64,000 nt of DNA from Orientallactaga sibirica (Eukaryota > Chordata > Mammalia > Rodentia > Dipodidae). Below, one piece after another: positions 1 to 10,041 of the stretch (position 1 is its first letter; every line of letters begins with the position of its first letter). The position numbers were made by a program, and so were the translations under genes. The notes beneath the pieces are model-generated. The model saw nothing but the letters and a program-made list of their open reading frames with translations. It was not told the DNA's origin and made no database searches. The DNA lies in assembly GCA_036365145.1 (NCBI GenBank), contig JAEOAD010000040.1:17273501-17337500 (forward strand), in the 5' to 3' direction.

Positions 1-148
1 AGCTGCCCTGATTAGGGAGTCTTCCATTTCTTCCCAAGTTCTTTTGCCAACTTGCAGAATGCCTTTAATAGGAAATAACGTTTAAATCCCTAAAGTCTTT
101 ATGTGACCCAACTGCCAATATTTTAGAGCTGTTCAAATTATATATATT

Positions 149-286
149 TTGGTTTTTCTAAGTAGGGTCTCACTCTAGCCTAGGCTGACTTGGAATTCAC
201 TCTGTTTTCTCAGGGTGGCCTCAAACTCATGGTGATCCTACCTTTGCCTCCCGAGTGCTGGGATTAATGCACCATCACGCCCAGCT
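149..286 (-). repeat. B1 SINE
   Basis: Minus-oriented B1 with the AGGGTCTCACTCTAGCC and GGGATTAA blocks. It lies beyond the SLAIN2 stop, in 3' flank or distal 3'UTR. Confidence 0.85.
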
Positions 287-400
287 TGTTCAAATTAAAT
301 GTTTGAAAAACAGACTTCACTATCAAAAATGAGAAGCCTGTTATCAAAGATGTCTTAGTTTGGTAATAATCTGGTAAAACCAAAACAGGTGATATCAAGG

Positions 401-403
<3 letters not shown>

Positions 404-453
<50 letters not shown>

Positions 454-460
454 CACACAC
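404..460. repeat. (TG)n/(CA)n microsatellite
   Basis: Pure TG dinucleotides for about 46 bp, ending in TATACACACACAC. Confidence 0.95.
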
Positions 461-1250
461 CATTAGAGAGCAAGTATTTTACACTTCAGAGTTAGATGGT
501 TTTTACCAAAAGATGCAAAAATTGATATAAGGCAGAATCCAAGTCAAAAGGGACAGAATTTTCTTTTAAAAAGGTCCTTTATCTAGTTACTTGGTTTAAA
601 GCAGATCGACCTAAGTATGATTTAGCAGGCTAGACTTTCCTACCATGTAACAAACAGATGGATATGCCACTTAATAGCAACAATACAACTGTCGTCACCA
701 GAGTTTGTAGGTTAAGTGCATAGATTTCCCCTTCTCCCTCACGGAACCATTTGCTCCAGGTTGTAAGCACTGAGGTGTTGTGGTGTCAAGAATAAGACAC
801 ATACCATGTGCTCCTTTCCATCCTGGAACCTGCTCATGGAAACAAGATCTTTGAGTTCTGTGACAGGTAACAGCATGTGAAGTTGGTTTCAATAGCAAAG
901 GCCATCTTTCCTGAGCCAGTAAAGTTTAGAAAGATTGTACATGATATTAAGCCCTTTTGGCAATCAAAACAAACAAAAGAAAGTCTGATGTAGCGATGCA
1001 ACAATGGGTACACACTGTGACACAATCTGGTGGTGGTGATATGTGAGCTATGACCTAAACTGAAGACTGAACACAAAGATTGATTTTTCCAATGAATCTG
1101 AAAAAATGCTCTTAAGAACTCTCCTAAACGTAGGTAGCATGTTTTAAATCTCTAGCCCAGGCTTCCTCCTCCCCCTCCCAATCTTAATCTACAGTATTTT
1201 GGAGTACTAGTGAAACACTTTAATTAGTCAGAATATTAGTTCTCATGAAC
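461..1250 (-). other. SLAIN2 3' flank or distal 3'UTR, no gene seen
   Basis: Unique AT-rich sequence without SINEs, credible ORFs or RNA genes. It may be distal 3'UTR if the first poly(A) signal at 1258-1263 is skipped. Confidence 0.5.
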
Positions 1251-1257
1251 ACAAATA

Positions 1258-1263
1258 TTTATT
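1258..1263 (-). terminator. SLAIN2: Candidate poly(A) signal AATAAA for SLAIN2
   Basis: First canonical hexamer downstream of the stop codon, about 400 nt into the 3'UTR (TTTATT on the plus strand). Use cannot be judged from sequence alone. Confidence 0.4.
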
Positions 1264-1666
1264 GACACTATTTGTACAGTAAGTAGGTTATACGTGAAGT
1301 TCTGGACAGCCTGGATTCACCATCTTCTTGTGGACTCTCTCATTTACACGTGAGCATTTCTCTTTGGCATTCGTTAGGTATTTGCCCAGATATTGGCCTC
1401 TGTCAAATAATAATTAAAAAAAAATAACCGTGTTTCTATGAAACATAACTAAGAGTGACTCCATGGACAGTGATTGTATGATTACCAAACATATCTGGTG
1501 TTAAATGTTACTAAAGTGCTGCTTGACAGTCTCTGTTGGTTGTGCTAATCAAGACAGAGAGGGCTGGGCCAGGGAAATCCCGAAGAGTCTGCATATAAAA
1601 GTTGTTGTACAGCCTGGCGAAGGGTATCCATGAAGCTGCGCACCTCTGCATTCTTGTCTTTGCTGG
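1264..1666 (-). other. SLAIN2: SLAIN2 proximal 3'UTR
   Basis: This follows the TGA directly and is unique sequence with no repeats. The 5' end is inferred from the stop codon; the 3' end is taken only as the first AATAAA. Confidence 0.6.
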
Positions 1667-1759
<93 letters not shown>

Positions 1760-1935
1760 TTACAAGTCATTACATGTATTAATTATTTTCAGGTGACACT
1801 TACCCCATGAGGGCTGTTTCAGGGAACTAAGTCACAGCTTCAAAATGCTATTCAAACAGATTTCCTTCCCTCAACATCTTAACAACTGCCAAGTTTTACT
1901 ACACACCAGATTTTTCTTTTCTTTCCTTAAAAAAT

Positions 1936-2085
1936 TATTTTTATGTATTTGAGAGAGGGAAAGAGGCGGGGGGGGGGGAGAGAGAACAGAGACAGAGAGC
2001 ACGTGAAACAAAGAATGGGTGCACCAGGGCTTCATCCACTGCAAATGAACTTCAAACACATGTGCCACCTTGTGCATCTGTGCTC
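1936..2085 (-). repeat. DIP-like SINE, partial, with G-tract
   Basis: The oligo-purine part (GAGAGAGGG and a 12-G run) leads into CCACTGCAAATGAACTTC and CACCTTGTGCATCTG. The tRNA-like head is replaced by unrelated sequence. It lies in the short last intron. Confidence 0.75.
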
Positions 2086-2166
2086 AATGAATGCTGAGAC
2101 AAGGCTAACTCCAGTCCACCCATCTCCATAAGTTCAAGAACACTGAGCAGGGCACCTACCACTTAC

Positions 2167-2488
2167 CTGCGGACAGGTTGTGCAAGTTTGCTGCGAGGCA
2201 CTGGGATACCCCCAGCAGAAGGGGCACTGGGTCTGGGCAAGCCACTCCTCATTGCGGTTGTCCCTGCCGGTCTGGTTAGAGTAGTGCTGTTGACATTGCT
2301 GGGAGGATTTGTGGGGACTGCATTCTGAACCATGGGAGGCCCAGGCGAGGAGGTGGCTTGTGTGCACTGGGTAGTTTCTTGGCTGCCACCAGGAGAGCCG
2401 GAGCCGTGGTTACCGAATGCTTTCACTGGCTGCCGAAGAGCCAAGGGAGATGGTGCTGCAGGAGAGCGGAACTTGCCTGGAGAAGGTA
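2167..2488 (-). CDS. SLAIN2: SLAIN2 penultimate coding exon (Ser/Pro-rich C-terminal region)
   Basis: 322 bp between acceptor CCCACAG and donor CAG|GTAAGT. It starts in phase 1 (A|TA completes Ile) and ends in phase 2, and encodes 106 full codons from [20 protein letters not shown] to [10 protein letters not shown]. The region is basic and Ser/Pro/Thr-rich, predicted disordered, with an [10 protein letters not shown] segment resembling the xxIP patch of EB-binding proteins. The Ile of the SAIP motif is created by joining this exon to the previous one. In SLAIN2 this C-terminal half recruits EB proteins to growing plus ends (known); the motif assignment here is inference. An [13 protein letters not shown] stretch looks slightly changed from the human protein as I remember it. 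Confidence 0.95.
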
Positions 2489-2621
2489 CTGTGGGATGGC
2501 AGAGAAAACCAGTGTGCTGAGTGGGAACCATGTGTGAGTGAGACTACTGCTTTAAATACACTCAACGACTGGGCATTAGCACATCTGCATTCATGAAGCC
2601 TCACTCTAAAGAAACGCAAGA

Positions 2622-2738
2622 CTCATGCTTATAATTCCAGCACTCAGGAGACCATCACCGTGACTTCCAGCCAACCTGGGTTTCAGAGTCAGCTTCAGGT
2701 CAGTCTGGGCTAGAGTGAGACCTTGCCTCAAAAAATTA
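2622..2738 (+). repeat. B1 SINE, old copy
   Basis: TAATTCCAGCACTCAGGAG near the head and GGTCAGTCTGGGCTAGAGTG near the tail. The middle is diverged. Confidence 0.75.
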
Positions 2739-3314
2739 ATTTTAAAAAAGCTAAGGATAAAGGATATTTTTGAGCTAACAACAACAAAAAATTCATGAGA
2801 GTTTGAAATAATCAAACTCTTACTCAGAGGGTTACAATGATCCTTAAAAACATGTCCTAACCAGACTACCTAAGAAGCTACAAGTAAGTTGGGTGGCACA
2901 AGAATGTCTGAGAGGAGAAAGTAAAGGTTGACTACTGGATTTGCAACGTACTTCTCTCCACAAAGGCGCATCCACATAAACATAAATAACTACCTGGTGA
3001 CTACAGGTACAGTCCTCAATTCAATGTTGGACCTACTGTGGCACTGCACAAAGCAGGGGAGTCAGGAGTCAGGATATGCAGCGGCCTATAGAAGGCCTAG
3101 GAGGTCACAGAATACACATACTACATTTTTGGCTATGCTAATTCTACCAAGTAAGATGTTTTTATATTAAAACAAATACTGGATACATGAAACAAAATGT
3201 AAAATCTTCAGTAATTTCCAAGCAAAAACAAGACTCTAAGATACACTTTATTATTACAAAGAAATGGAAACATGAATCTATCCAGTGAAAGTGTAAGTAC
3301 ACAATGGGGCTTGG
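2739..3314. other. Intronic unique sequence
   Basis: AT-rich; no gene, exon signal or repeat recognised. Confidence 0.6.
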
Positions 3315-3515
3315 TACACAGCTTTATTTATAGTGGCCAAAGGTCCACCAGCAGGTGAATGGATAACACAGCCATATAACAAAGTATCATTGAGCAATAA
3401 AAACGAATGAACTACTTACACACCCAACAAGGATCAATCTTGGAAATTATGCTGAGTAAAGTAAGTGCCAGACACAAAATGGTAATAGTGCACCATTCTA
3501 TTTACATCAAAATCT
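3315..3515 (+). repeat. LINE-1 3'-end fragment
   Basis: GTGAATGGATAACACAGCC, CAATAAAAACGAATGAACTA and ATGCTGAGTAAAGTAAG match the end of old mammalian L1 (L1M type). Confidence 0.7.
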
Positions 3516-3523
3516 AGCAATGA

Positions 3524-3632
3524 GTTGGGCATGGTGGCACACAATTGTAATCCCAAAGTTCAGGAGCCTAAGGGAGGGGGTCCAGTTCTAGGTCAGCCTG
3601 GGCTACAAAGTGAGGCATAATGTCAAAGAACA
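3524..3632 (+). repeat. B1 SINE, old
   Basis: GGGCATGGTGGCACAC head and GGTCAGCCTGGGCTAC body, diverged between them. Confidence 0.75.
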
Positions 3633-3647
3633 AAGAATTCTAGAAAG

Positions 3648-3691
3648 GGGCTGGAGAGATGGCTCAACGGAAAAGCACTTGTTGCTCAAGC
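3648..3691 (+). repeat. tRNA-derived SINE head fragment
   Basis: GGGGCTGGAGAGATGGCTCA followed by 24 further bases, then a direct junction to B1. Confidence 0.65.
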
Positions 3692-3693
3692 CT

Positions 3694-3815
3694 GAGTGGT
3701 GGTGCACGCCTTTAATCCCAGCACTTGGGAGGCAGAAGTAGGAGGACTGCTGTGAGTTCAAGGCCAGCCTGGGCTAGAGTGAAACCCTACCTTGAAAAAA
3801 CAAAACAAAACAAAA
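3694..3815 (+). repeat. B1 SINE without the internal duplication
   Basis: AAGGCCAGCCTGGGCTAGAG joins directly, lacking the GACTACATAGTGAATTCC block of other copies here. Confidence 0.85.
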
Positions 3816-4490
3816 AAGAAAAATGACAATGTCCTAGCAGCCCTAAATTTCATTATCTTCATGGATTTTTCTACTTTACATAATTGTTCCTCTTCCATGT
3901 AACTGTAGAAGGGTCTTCTTTACTCCAGTCTCAGTTTCAACCTGTCTCCCCTGCCAGACTGGCCGCTATCCACATAGTTACACTGTCTTCCTGGGGGGCT
4001 CACTGAAAAACCAAGGCTCCATGTCACTAATTTCTATGTCATTGCCTATGGAAAGGGTCTGGCTGGATTTGCTCCCTCTGGTACTAACTCCAGAAAAGCC
4101 ATCTTAAGCCCTAGTTTTCACCACTTAGGAGGGAGTCTTCAGTCTGGGGTTTTCCTTTTGATAGACAGGGATACACATTTCAGGTAAGAGCAAGAACAGT
4201 GAAGTTCAGAGAAGAGGCTCCTATATCCCAAAGAGCATACTGGAACTGTTTGGAGGGATGAGAACAGATGGAAGCAGCCAGACTGACAAAAACCAAGGTT
4301 CCTTCTTGGGTAACTGTGTAAAAGGATGGCATCATTAAGCAGATTATATTCAGGAAGTTAAGAGGGTTTCATTTCCCCATGTTAACCTAACAAATACTAG
4401 AACACAGTTACAATGTTTTGGATGTATTACCCAAATTTTATTTTGAAATTAGGCTCTATGAAAAGCAACTTTCCCTCTGAGAATTTGACT
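3816..4490. other. Intronic unique sequence
   Basis: No gene, exon signal or repeat recognised. Confidence 0.6.
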
Positions 4491-4650
4491 CTTTTTTATT
4501 TATTAGTAATTATGCTCAGGAGAGGCTAGAGATGACTCTGACACATGCGCCACCTTGTGCATCTGGCTTAAATGGGACCTGGAGAATCGAACCTGGGTCA
4601 TTAGGCTTCAGAGGCAAGCACCTTAACTGTTAAGCCATCTCTCCAGCCCC
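4491..4650 (-). repeat. DIP-like SINE
   Basis: CACCTTGTGCATCTGGCTTA then the head complement GTTAAGCCATCTCTCCAGCC. Confidence 0.85.
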
Positions 4651-4679
4651 CTCAAAAGATATTTTTAAAATATTTTTTA

Positions 4680-4861
4680 TTTAAATATTTTATTAACTTA
4701 TCTAATTTGAGAGAGAATGGGCAAACCAGGACCTCCAGCCACTGCACACAAACTCCAGATGCATGCTCCCTCTTATGCATCTGGCTTATGTGGGTCCTGG
4801 AGAGTCAAACTGGGATCCTTTGGCTTTGTAGGCCTTAACCACTAAGCCATCTCTCCAGCCC
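4680..4861 (-). repeat. DIP-like SINE
   Basis: A second minus copy directly after the previous one; complete to CTAAGCCATCTCTCCAGCCC. Confidence 0.9.
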
Positions 4862-5119
4862 CACAAATAAATATTTGACAAAAGGACATAGATACCATTT
4901 GATTGGAGAATGGGTCTGTCTTCTACTACTCTGTTCTTTGGTCCAGTTTGGTTGTGGATAGAATCAGCTCCCCTCTAAATAATTGTAGGAGAAATGAAGG
5001 AAGGAAGAAATAGAAGGAAGAGATAAAGCTTTTAGAAGGAAGGAACATAAAGATATATAAAGTAATAATGTTCAGGAAATAGCTGACTACTAAAGATTTT
5101 TTAAAATTATTAATCACAA

Positions 5120-5305
5120 GGGCTGGAGAGATGAGTTAGTGGTTAAGGCGTTTGCCTGAAAAGCCTAAGGATCCAGGTTTGATTCTCCACATCCCACATA
5201 AGCCAGATGCACAAGTTGATGCATGCATCTGGAGTTCATCTGCAGTGGCTAGAGGCCCTGATGTGCCCATTCTCTCTCTGTCTCTAAAAAATAAATAAAA
5301 TAAAA
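5120..5305 (+). repeat. DIP-like SINE
   Basis: Full copy from GGGCTGGAGAGATGAGTTAG to an AAATAAATAAAATAAAA tail. Confidence 0.9.
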
Positions 5306-5459
5306 GGAAATCTTAAAAAAGTTATTAGTCACAGACTTATGCATTGAATAAAACATACATTTCCTTTACTTGAGCTCTGGGCATTATATATAAAAACATG
5401 GAGATGGAACTTAGAACCCAAGAGATGACTCAAAAATTCTCAAGATTTCCTTTCTTTCA

Positions 5460-5704
5460 TTTTTTTTTAATTTTTGAAAGAGACAGGGAGAGAGAGCGAG
5501 AGAGCGAGAAAATGAATATGGGCGCACCAGGGCCTTTCAGCCACTGTGAATGAACTCCAGTCCTGTGTGCCCCTTGTGTGCAAATGCAACATTGAACACT
5601 TGCATCACTTTTTGCATCTGGCTACGTGGGACCTGGAGACTCAAACAAGCATTCTTAGGCTTCACAGGCAAGTGCCTTAACTGCTATACCATCTCTTCAG
5701 CCCT
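5460..5704 (-). repeat. DIP-like SINE, long subfamily
   Basis: Carries an extra internal block of about 35 bp (GTGCAAATGCAACATTGAAC...CACTTTTTGCATC) between the two usual parts. Confidence 0.85.
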
Positions 5705-5780
5705 CAAGATTTTCTTTTTGTCTTATATGCCCCAGAGAGCAACCTGGAAAAGCCCCCTAAGATTATGAAAGAAAACTTAC

Positions 5781-6040
5781 TGGGCTGGGGAGATGGCTCA
5801 GTGGATAAGCACTTGCTATAAAAGCTTGAGTTCAGACCCCCAAGGGTAGGCTTCTGTAATCCCAGTAAGGAATGGGAGGTGGAGACAGGAGATTTGTCTG
5901 GAAGCTCGTGGGCCAGAAGTCTGTCATCAAATGAAGTGGTGAAGAGACCCCGCACCTCAAAGAAAGGAAGAAGGCCAGAACTGACCTTGCCTCCACTCGT
6001 GCACTGAGGCATGCATGTGCCCAAATTCACCCCCCCAAAG
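5781..6040 (+). repeat. B4/RSINE-type composite SINE
   Basis: tRNA/ID-like head (GGGGAGATGGCTCAGTGG) followed by B1-like CTGTAATCCCAG and a tail with GAACTGAC and GCATGCATGTGCCC, as in rodent B4. Confidence 0.65.
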
Positions 6041-6548
6041 GGGAAACCTTTAATTGATAATTGTGTTATTGCAATCAAACATCGCAGGAAAAAATGTGGC
6101 CCATTCCTACCCATGCTAGTGAAGGCCCAGTAGGAAGTGCAGACATTGTGAGACTTTTGAAGGAATCAAAGGCCATGAAAGGAGTTGGGATTTTCACATC
6201 TTCCGGCCCCTAATGTCAGCCTGTATCTCCACACCTTCACTCTGCCCCAGGAGAGTCATTCCAGAACTAAGGGAAGGAGATACTCTTACAAGACTCTCCT
6301 GAAGCAAATCCCAACAACCTGCAAAGACAGACCTAGGAAGTACATTCTGTGATCACACGAGCCACCGAGCAGACACTAAAGAGACAACAGGAAACTCTTT
6401 CAACACTTATATTCCACAGACAAGAAGGAAGTAATAAAGAACAGAAGTCAGTGAAATTGAAAACCAGAAAAAAAAAATCAATAAATGAAACAAAGAGCTC
6501 ATTCTCTAATAGCTGTAATGTGAGGGACTGAATTCAGAATCACCTAGG
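6041..6548. other. Intronic unique sequence
   Basis: No gene or exon signal recognised; purine-rich at 6390-6500. Confidence 0.6.
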
Positions 6549-6550
6549 AA

Positions 6551-6658
6551 GCCGGGTACTTGGGAGGCAGAGGTAGGAGGATTGCCATGAGTACAAGGCC
6601 ACCGTGAGACTACATAGTAAATTCCAGGTCAGCCTGAGCTACAGTGAAACCCTACCAC
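6551..6658 (+). repeat. B1 SINE, 5'-deleted, member of tandem pair
   Basis: GCCGGG is followed directly by TACTTGGGAGGCAG. It shares private bases (GAGTACAAGGCCACCGTGAG, TAGTAAATTCC) with the next copy. Confidence 0.85.
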
Positions 6659-6687
6659 CAAAAGCCCCCCCCCCAAAGGGAAATGCC

Positions 6688-6840
6688 ACTGGGTGTGGTG
6701 ATGTATGCTTTTTATCCCAGCACTCGGGAGGCAGAGGTAGGAGGATTGCCATGAGTACAAGGCCACCGTGAGACTACATAGTAAATTCCAGGTCAGCCTG
6801 GGCTGGAGTGAAAACTCTACCTCAGAACACAAAAGCAGAA
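6688..6840 (+). repeat. B1 SINE, second member of tandem pair
   Basis: Full-length copy sharing the same unusual bases as the one at 6551, separated by a C-rich spacer. Confidence 0.88.
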
Positions 6841-6869
6841 AAAACAAACAACAACAAAAACATGGCAAA

Positions 6870-7110
6870 TGTGAACAGTGGTGACAAACCTGTAATCATA
6901 TCACCCAGAAAGCTCAGGCATGGGAATCACAAGTTCAAGACCAGCCTAGCCTGTATATGAGATGTGAACAAAAGCAACAAAAAAAGGCAAACCGAGAGCA
7001 AGGTGTGGTGGCTCACCTGCAATCCCAGTACTCCAGAGGCTCAGGCAGTGGGACTGCTAAGACTTCTAAGCCAGCCTGGGCTCTAGAGAGGGACCCCCAT
7101 CTCAAAAAAG
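6870..7110 (+). repeat. Two old B1-like SINE copies
   Basis: 6870-6975 (CAAGACCAGCCTAGCC) and 6996-7110 (GGTGTGGTGGCTCACCTGCA) are diverged, PB1/B1-like. Confidence 0.6.
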
Positions 7111-7215
7111 AATGCCTCCCTCCACAGGTAAAAGTATAGATTCATTACTCAGGATGATAAAAAACATAAGAGAAAAATAAGGTAGTGATTTCTATAAAAC
7201 TTCAAAGTGGCTACT

Positions 7216-7488
7216 TTAAAAAATTTATTTTATTTTATTTTATTTATTTTTGGAGAGAGATACAGAGATAGACAGACAGAGGGAGAGGGAGAGAGATAGA
7301 TATGGGCGCACCAGCAGTCTCTCAGCTGCTGTGAATGAAATCCAGATGTGTTTGCCCCCTTATGGGCAAATGCAGCATTGCGCCCTTGCATCACTTTGCA
7401 TCTGGCTAAACATGGGACCTGGAGATTGGGACCAGGTTCTTAGGCTTAGGAGGCAGGTGCCTTAAATGCTAAGCCATCTCTCCAACCC
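7216..7488 (-). repeat. DIP-like SINE, long subfamily
   Basis: Contains GGGCAAATGCAGCATTGCGC and CACTTTGCATCTGGC, the extra block of the long type. Confidence 0.87.
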
Positions 7489-7566
7489 CAAAGTGTCTAT
7501 TTTTGTACAGTGGATTTTGGCTTTGGATCCAGGAGGCATTCTTTAATTTAGCCTTATCAGGAGCTA

Positions 7567-7567
7567 A

Positions 7568-7606
<39 letters not shown>

Positions 7607-7612
7607 AATAAT
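7567..7612. repeat. (GAT)n microsatellite
   Basis: About 13 GAT units ending in AATAATA. Confidence 0.95.
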
Positions 7613-7656
7613 ATAATAGGCAAGCAATCTACCACTAAGCTGCATCTCCAATCTTG

Positions 7657-7792
7657 TTTATTTTTTTGAGACTGGGTCTCATGATGTAGTTCAGGCTGGT
7701 CTTAAACTTGTTAAATAATCCTAGCTATCCTTGAATTTACAATTCTCCCTCTCCTGAGTGCAATTACAGGTATACTCCACTATACCAAATTT
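7657..7792 (-). repeat. Old B1-like SINE
   Basis: TTTTTGAGACTGGGTCTCAT ... CTCCTGAGTGCAATTACAGG; strongly diverged. Confidence 0.55.
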
Positions 7793-9172
7793 AAGCCAAT
7801 ATTGGAAATCCACCATACACTGTATCCATTCCTACTTGGTTCAGAGAAAATAGTAGTATTATCCTCAAGCCACAACAACAAAGCTGGATTAGAGAATAAA
7901 CCAAATTCAACATAAGAGCACACATAAGCTTCTCCCTTCATTAAGTGAAGACAAGAAATGACACAGAAACTACAGTTCACAGCAGGGGAGTGTGGGTTGT
8001 CTTTGAGGTCAAGTTGCTTGGCAGGTTGGTTAGCTCAGACTCGAAAATTATGGAACCCCTTCAGGTACGTTTTCAAAATTTGATCAGAAGCTTATGAACA
8101 CAACATTAAATCTTTTATCCTACCTTGATTCATACACATACATTTATAAACTTGACCCTTGTTCTTGTTCTTGCATGACCCTCTAGTAATCTCTCCCCAG
8201 TGTCTTATTTCTGGCTATGGTACCAAAAATACCTGAGTTAGAGGCCTGTGGTCAACTTCGGATACTGAGTACATAAGCATGCACCTGTTTCTATTTAACT
8301 CTTCCCTTCAGATTCTTTTGCCGAAAACTAATTCTTTACACTTAATCCACTAAATCACTACTAACCCAATATGTTTGCTAAAATATATATTACTTTTGTA
8401 AACATAGTCACCAAATCTCAAACTTCCCTCATGAATATCTCTAGTACTTTAAACCCCTTCCAAAGCTTTGTTTCGAAGCTCTGAGGAAACCCACATAGTC
8501 TGTAAAGGGAAATCTTTTCCTTGCTGCCTCCATTTGTCCTGTTGCATTTTCTCTGAGGCTACTGCTGGCTGCTAGCCCACCCAATATCACTGTTCTCTCT
8601 CAGCTTTGCTTTCTTCCACCTACTCAATCTCTCAGAACAAATATTGTATAGTCTTGTCACCCAATTTGTATATATTTCTTCAACACTCAGTTCTTACAAA
8701 AACTACCACTCCTTAGTAAATAAACTAAACACAGCAGTTAGTCACAACTTGTATTTTAGCTTGTCAGATTCAAAAGGGCTCGTTGCTTTCTACAGGTAAG
8801 TAAACCCCAAACCAACCCTTGAGGAAAAAACACTAGTATACAAAATACCTGACACTCAGTGCACTTTAAAGTACCCACCAGTCCAACATTAAAACAGTAC
8901 CCTTTGATTTTACAATGGTAAGAAAAATGGCACATTATCATTTACTCCTTCCACAAGAACAATCCAATACATACCTCTGAGGAAAATGTGTTTCTTCTGG
9001 AATTATCCACACAACAGAGAATTAATCCACATTATTTTATCAGTAATTAAAAAAAAAACTCAAACACCCAGAAACGTGCCTTACAGACACCACTGACTTA
9101 AAATTCCAGATGGTGTAAGACTTGGCTACACCATTTGCTGAAATCTTAAACTCAGTAAGAGGCTGTAGTTAC
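7793..9172. other. Intronic unique sequence next to candidate cassette exon
   Basis: No SINE; AT-rich; nothing else recognised. It is the 5' splice-side intron of the candidate exon at 9173-9250. Confidence 0.55.
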
Positions 9173-9250
9173 CTCTTTTTGTTGATGAAGTTTGAAGCAA
9201 CTGTTTGGCTTTGAGGGAAGTACGAGGCAAATTTTTCAGCCTTTGCGAAG
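9173..9250 (-). CDS. SLAIN2: Candidate SLAIN2 cassette exon (78 bp)
   Basis: This is not in the canonical SLAIN2 protein as I remember it. Seen: a pyrimidine-rich acceptor (TTCCTTATTTTTCAACAG), a donor GAG|GTAACT, a length of 78 (divisible by 3), and no stop in phase 1, the phase shared by the flanking introns. Spliced between the exons at 19697 and 2167 it gives T-SQRLKNLPRTSLKAKQLLQ-TSSTKR and then V-PSPGK. The 25 residues are basic and Leu/Ser/Thr-rich. Inclusion would replace the Ile of SAIP and separate the motif. It lies in repeat-free sequence. A second frame is also open, so the coding claim is inference. Confidence 0.5.
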
Positions 9251-9671
9251 CTGTTGAAAAATAAGGAACTGTAATATTTGCCTGAAAGTACAAGATAAAG
9301 GCTGTAGTTTCTGCAAACTTGAATACTTTAATATAAACTTTAATGCTTAGCAAAGGACAGAAATCATGAGATTTCTACAAGCAGAAGAGTTTCAAGTGAT
9401 GCTTAGTGCATAAAGTAGAAAGGGACTGTTTCTTATCAATGAAGAAACCTCAACTATGTCAATGGGCTTAAGTTCCAGGAGAAAACCAGCCACCAGCAAA
9501 CATGCTGCAGACGCCAAGGCAATAAGCACAGAGATGAAAGTGAAGAACACAGCACAAAGGACAGGAAAACAAATGCGTGGCTCGCTCAGTGCAGACAAGC
9601 GCGTTTTGCCAAAGCAGTAATTGGTAGACAAGCTGTCCTAAAATAAAATGAGAATCTCAGACTCTGAAAGG
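9251..9671. other. Intronic unique sequence with non-ATG hydrophobic ORF
   Basis: A 79-codon minus frame at 9392-9631 has a hydrophobic stretch but no ATG, and its frame does not match SLAIN2 phase. Not called as a gene. Confidence 0.45.
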
Positions 9672-9794
9672 AGAAGCCCAACGTGGTGGCACACACCTTT
9701 CCTCCCAGAACTTGGGAGGCAGAGGTAGGAGGATCATCATGAGTTCAAGGCCACCCTGGGCTAGAGTGAGACCCTACCTTGAAAAACCAAAACC
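9672..9794 (+). repeat. B1 SINE without internal duplication, A-rich tail
   Basis: GCCACCCTGGGCTAGAGTGA joins directly; an AAAACC/GA-rich tail continues to about 9860. Confidence 0.88.
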
Positions 9795-9992
9795 AAAACC
9801 AAAACAAAAAACAAAACAAAAAAAAAAAAAGAAAGAGAGAGAGAGAAAAGGAGAAGAAAACTCAGAGCCAGGAAGTCTTCTGAGTCACAGTCTGGTAGCT
9901 TTAATCTTCAACATGACCTTGCTGTGGAATCCAACAAATTTATACCTCTGACTTTGGGCAGCACCACATATATCTGGTCTGTTTTCATATGC

Positions 9993-9995
<3 letters not shown>

Positions 9996-10038
<43 letters not shown>
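9996..10038. repeat. (TG)n microsatellite
   Basis: About 21 TG units. Confidence 0.95.

Positions 10039-10041
<3 letters not shown>

Noticed and set aside
264..473. Minus ORF with a poly-His/Thr run
   Set aside because: It is the translation of the TG/CA microsatellite at 404-460 and a B1 edge; no gene context.
7567..7612. Regularly repeated short units suggesting a CRISPR-like array
   Set aside because: It is a simple GAT microsatellite without spacers; the genome is mammalian.
9392..9631. 79-codon minus ORF with a hydrophobic, membrane-like stretch, preceded by an acceptor-like TTATTTTAG
   Set aside because: It has no ATG, no clear donor, and the hydrophobic frame does not match the phase 1 that SLAIN2 exon 6 would impose. 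Left as non-coding pending conservation data.
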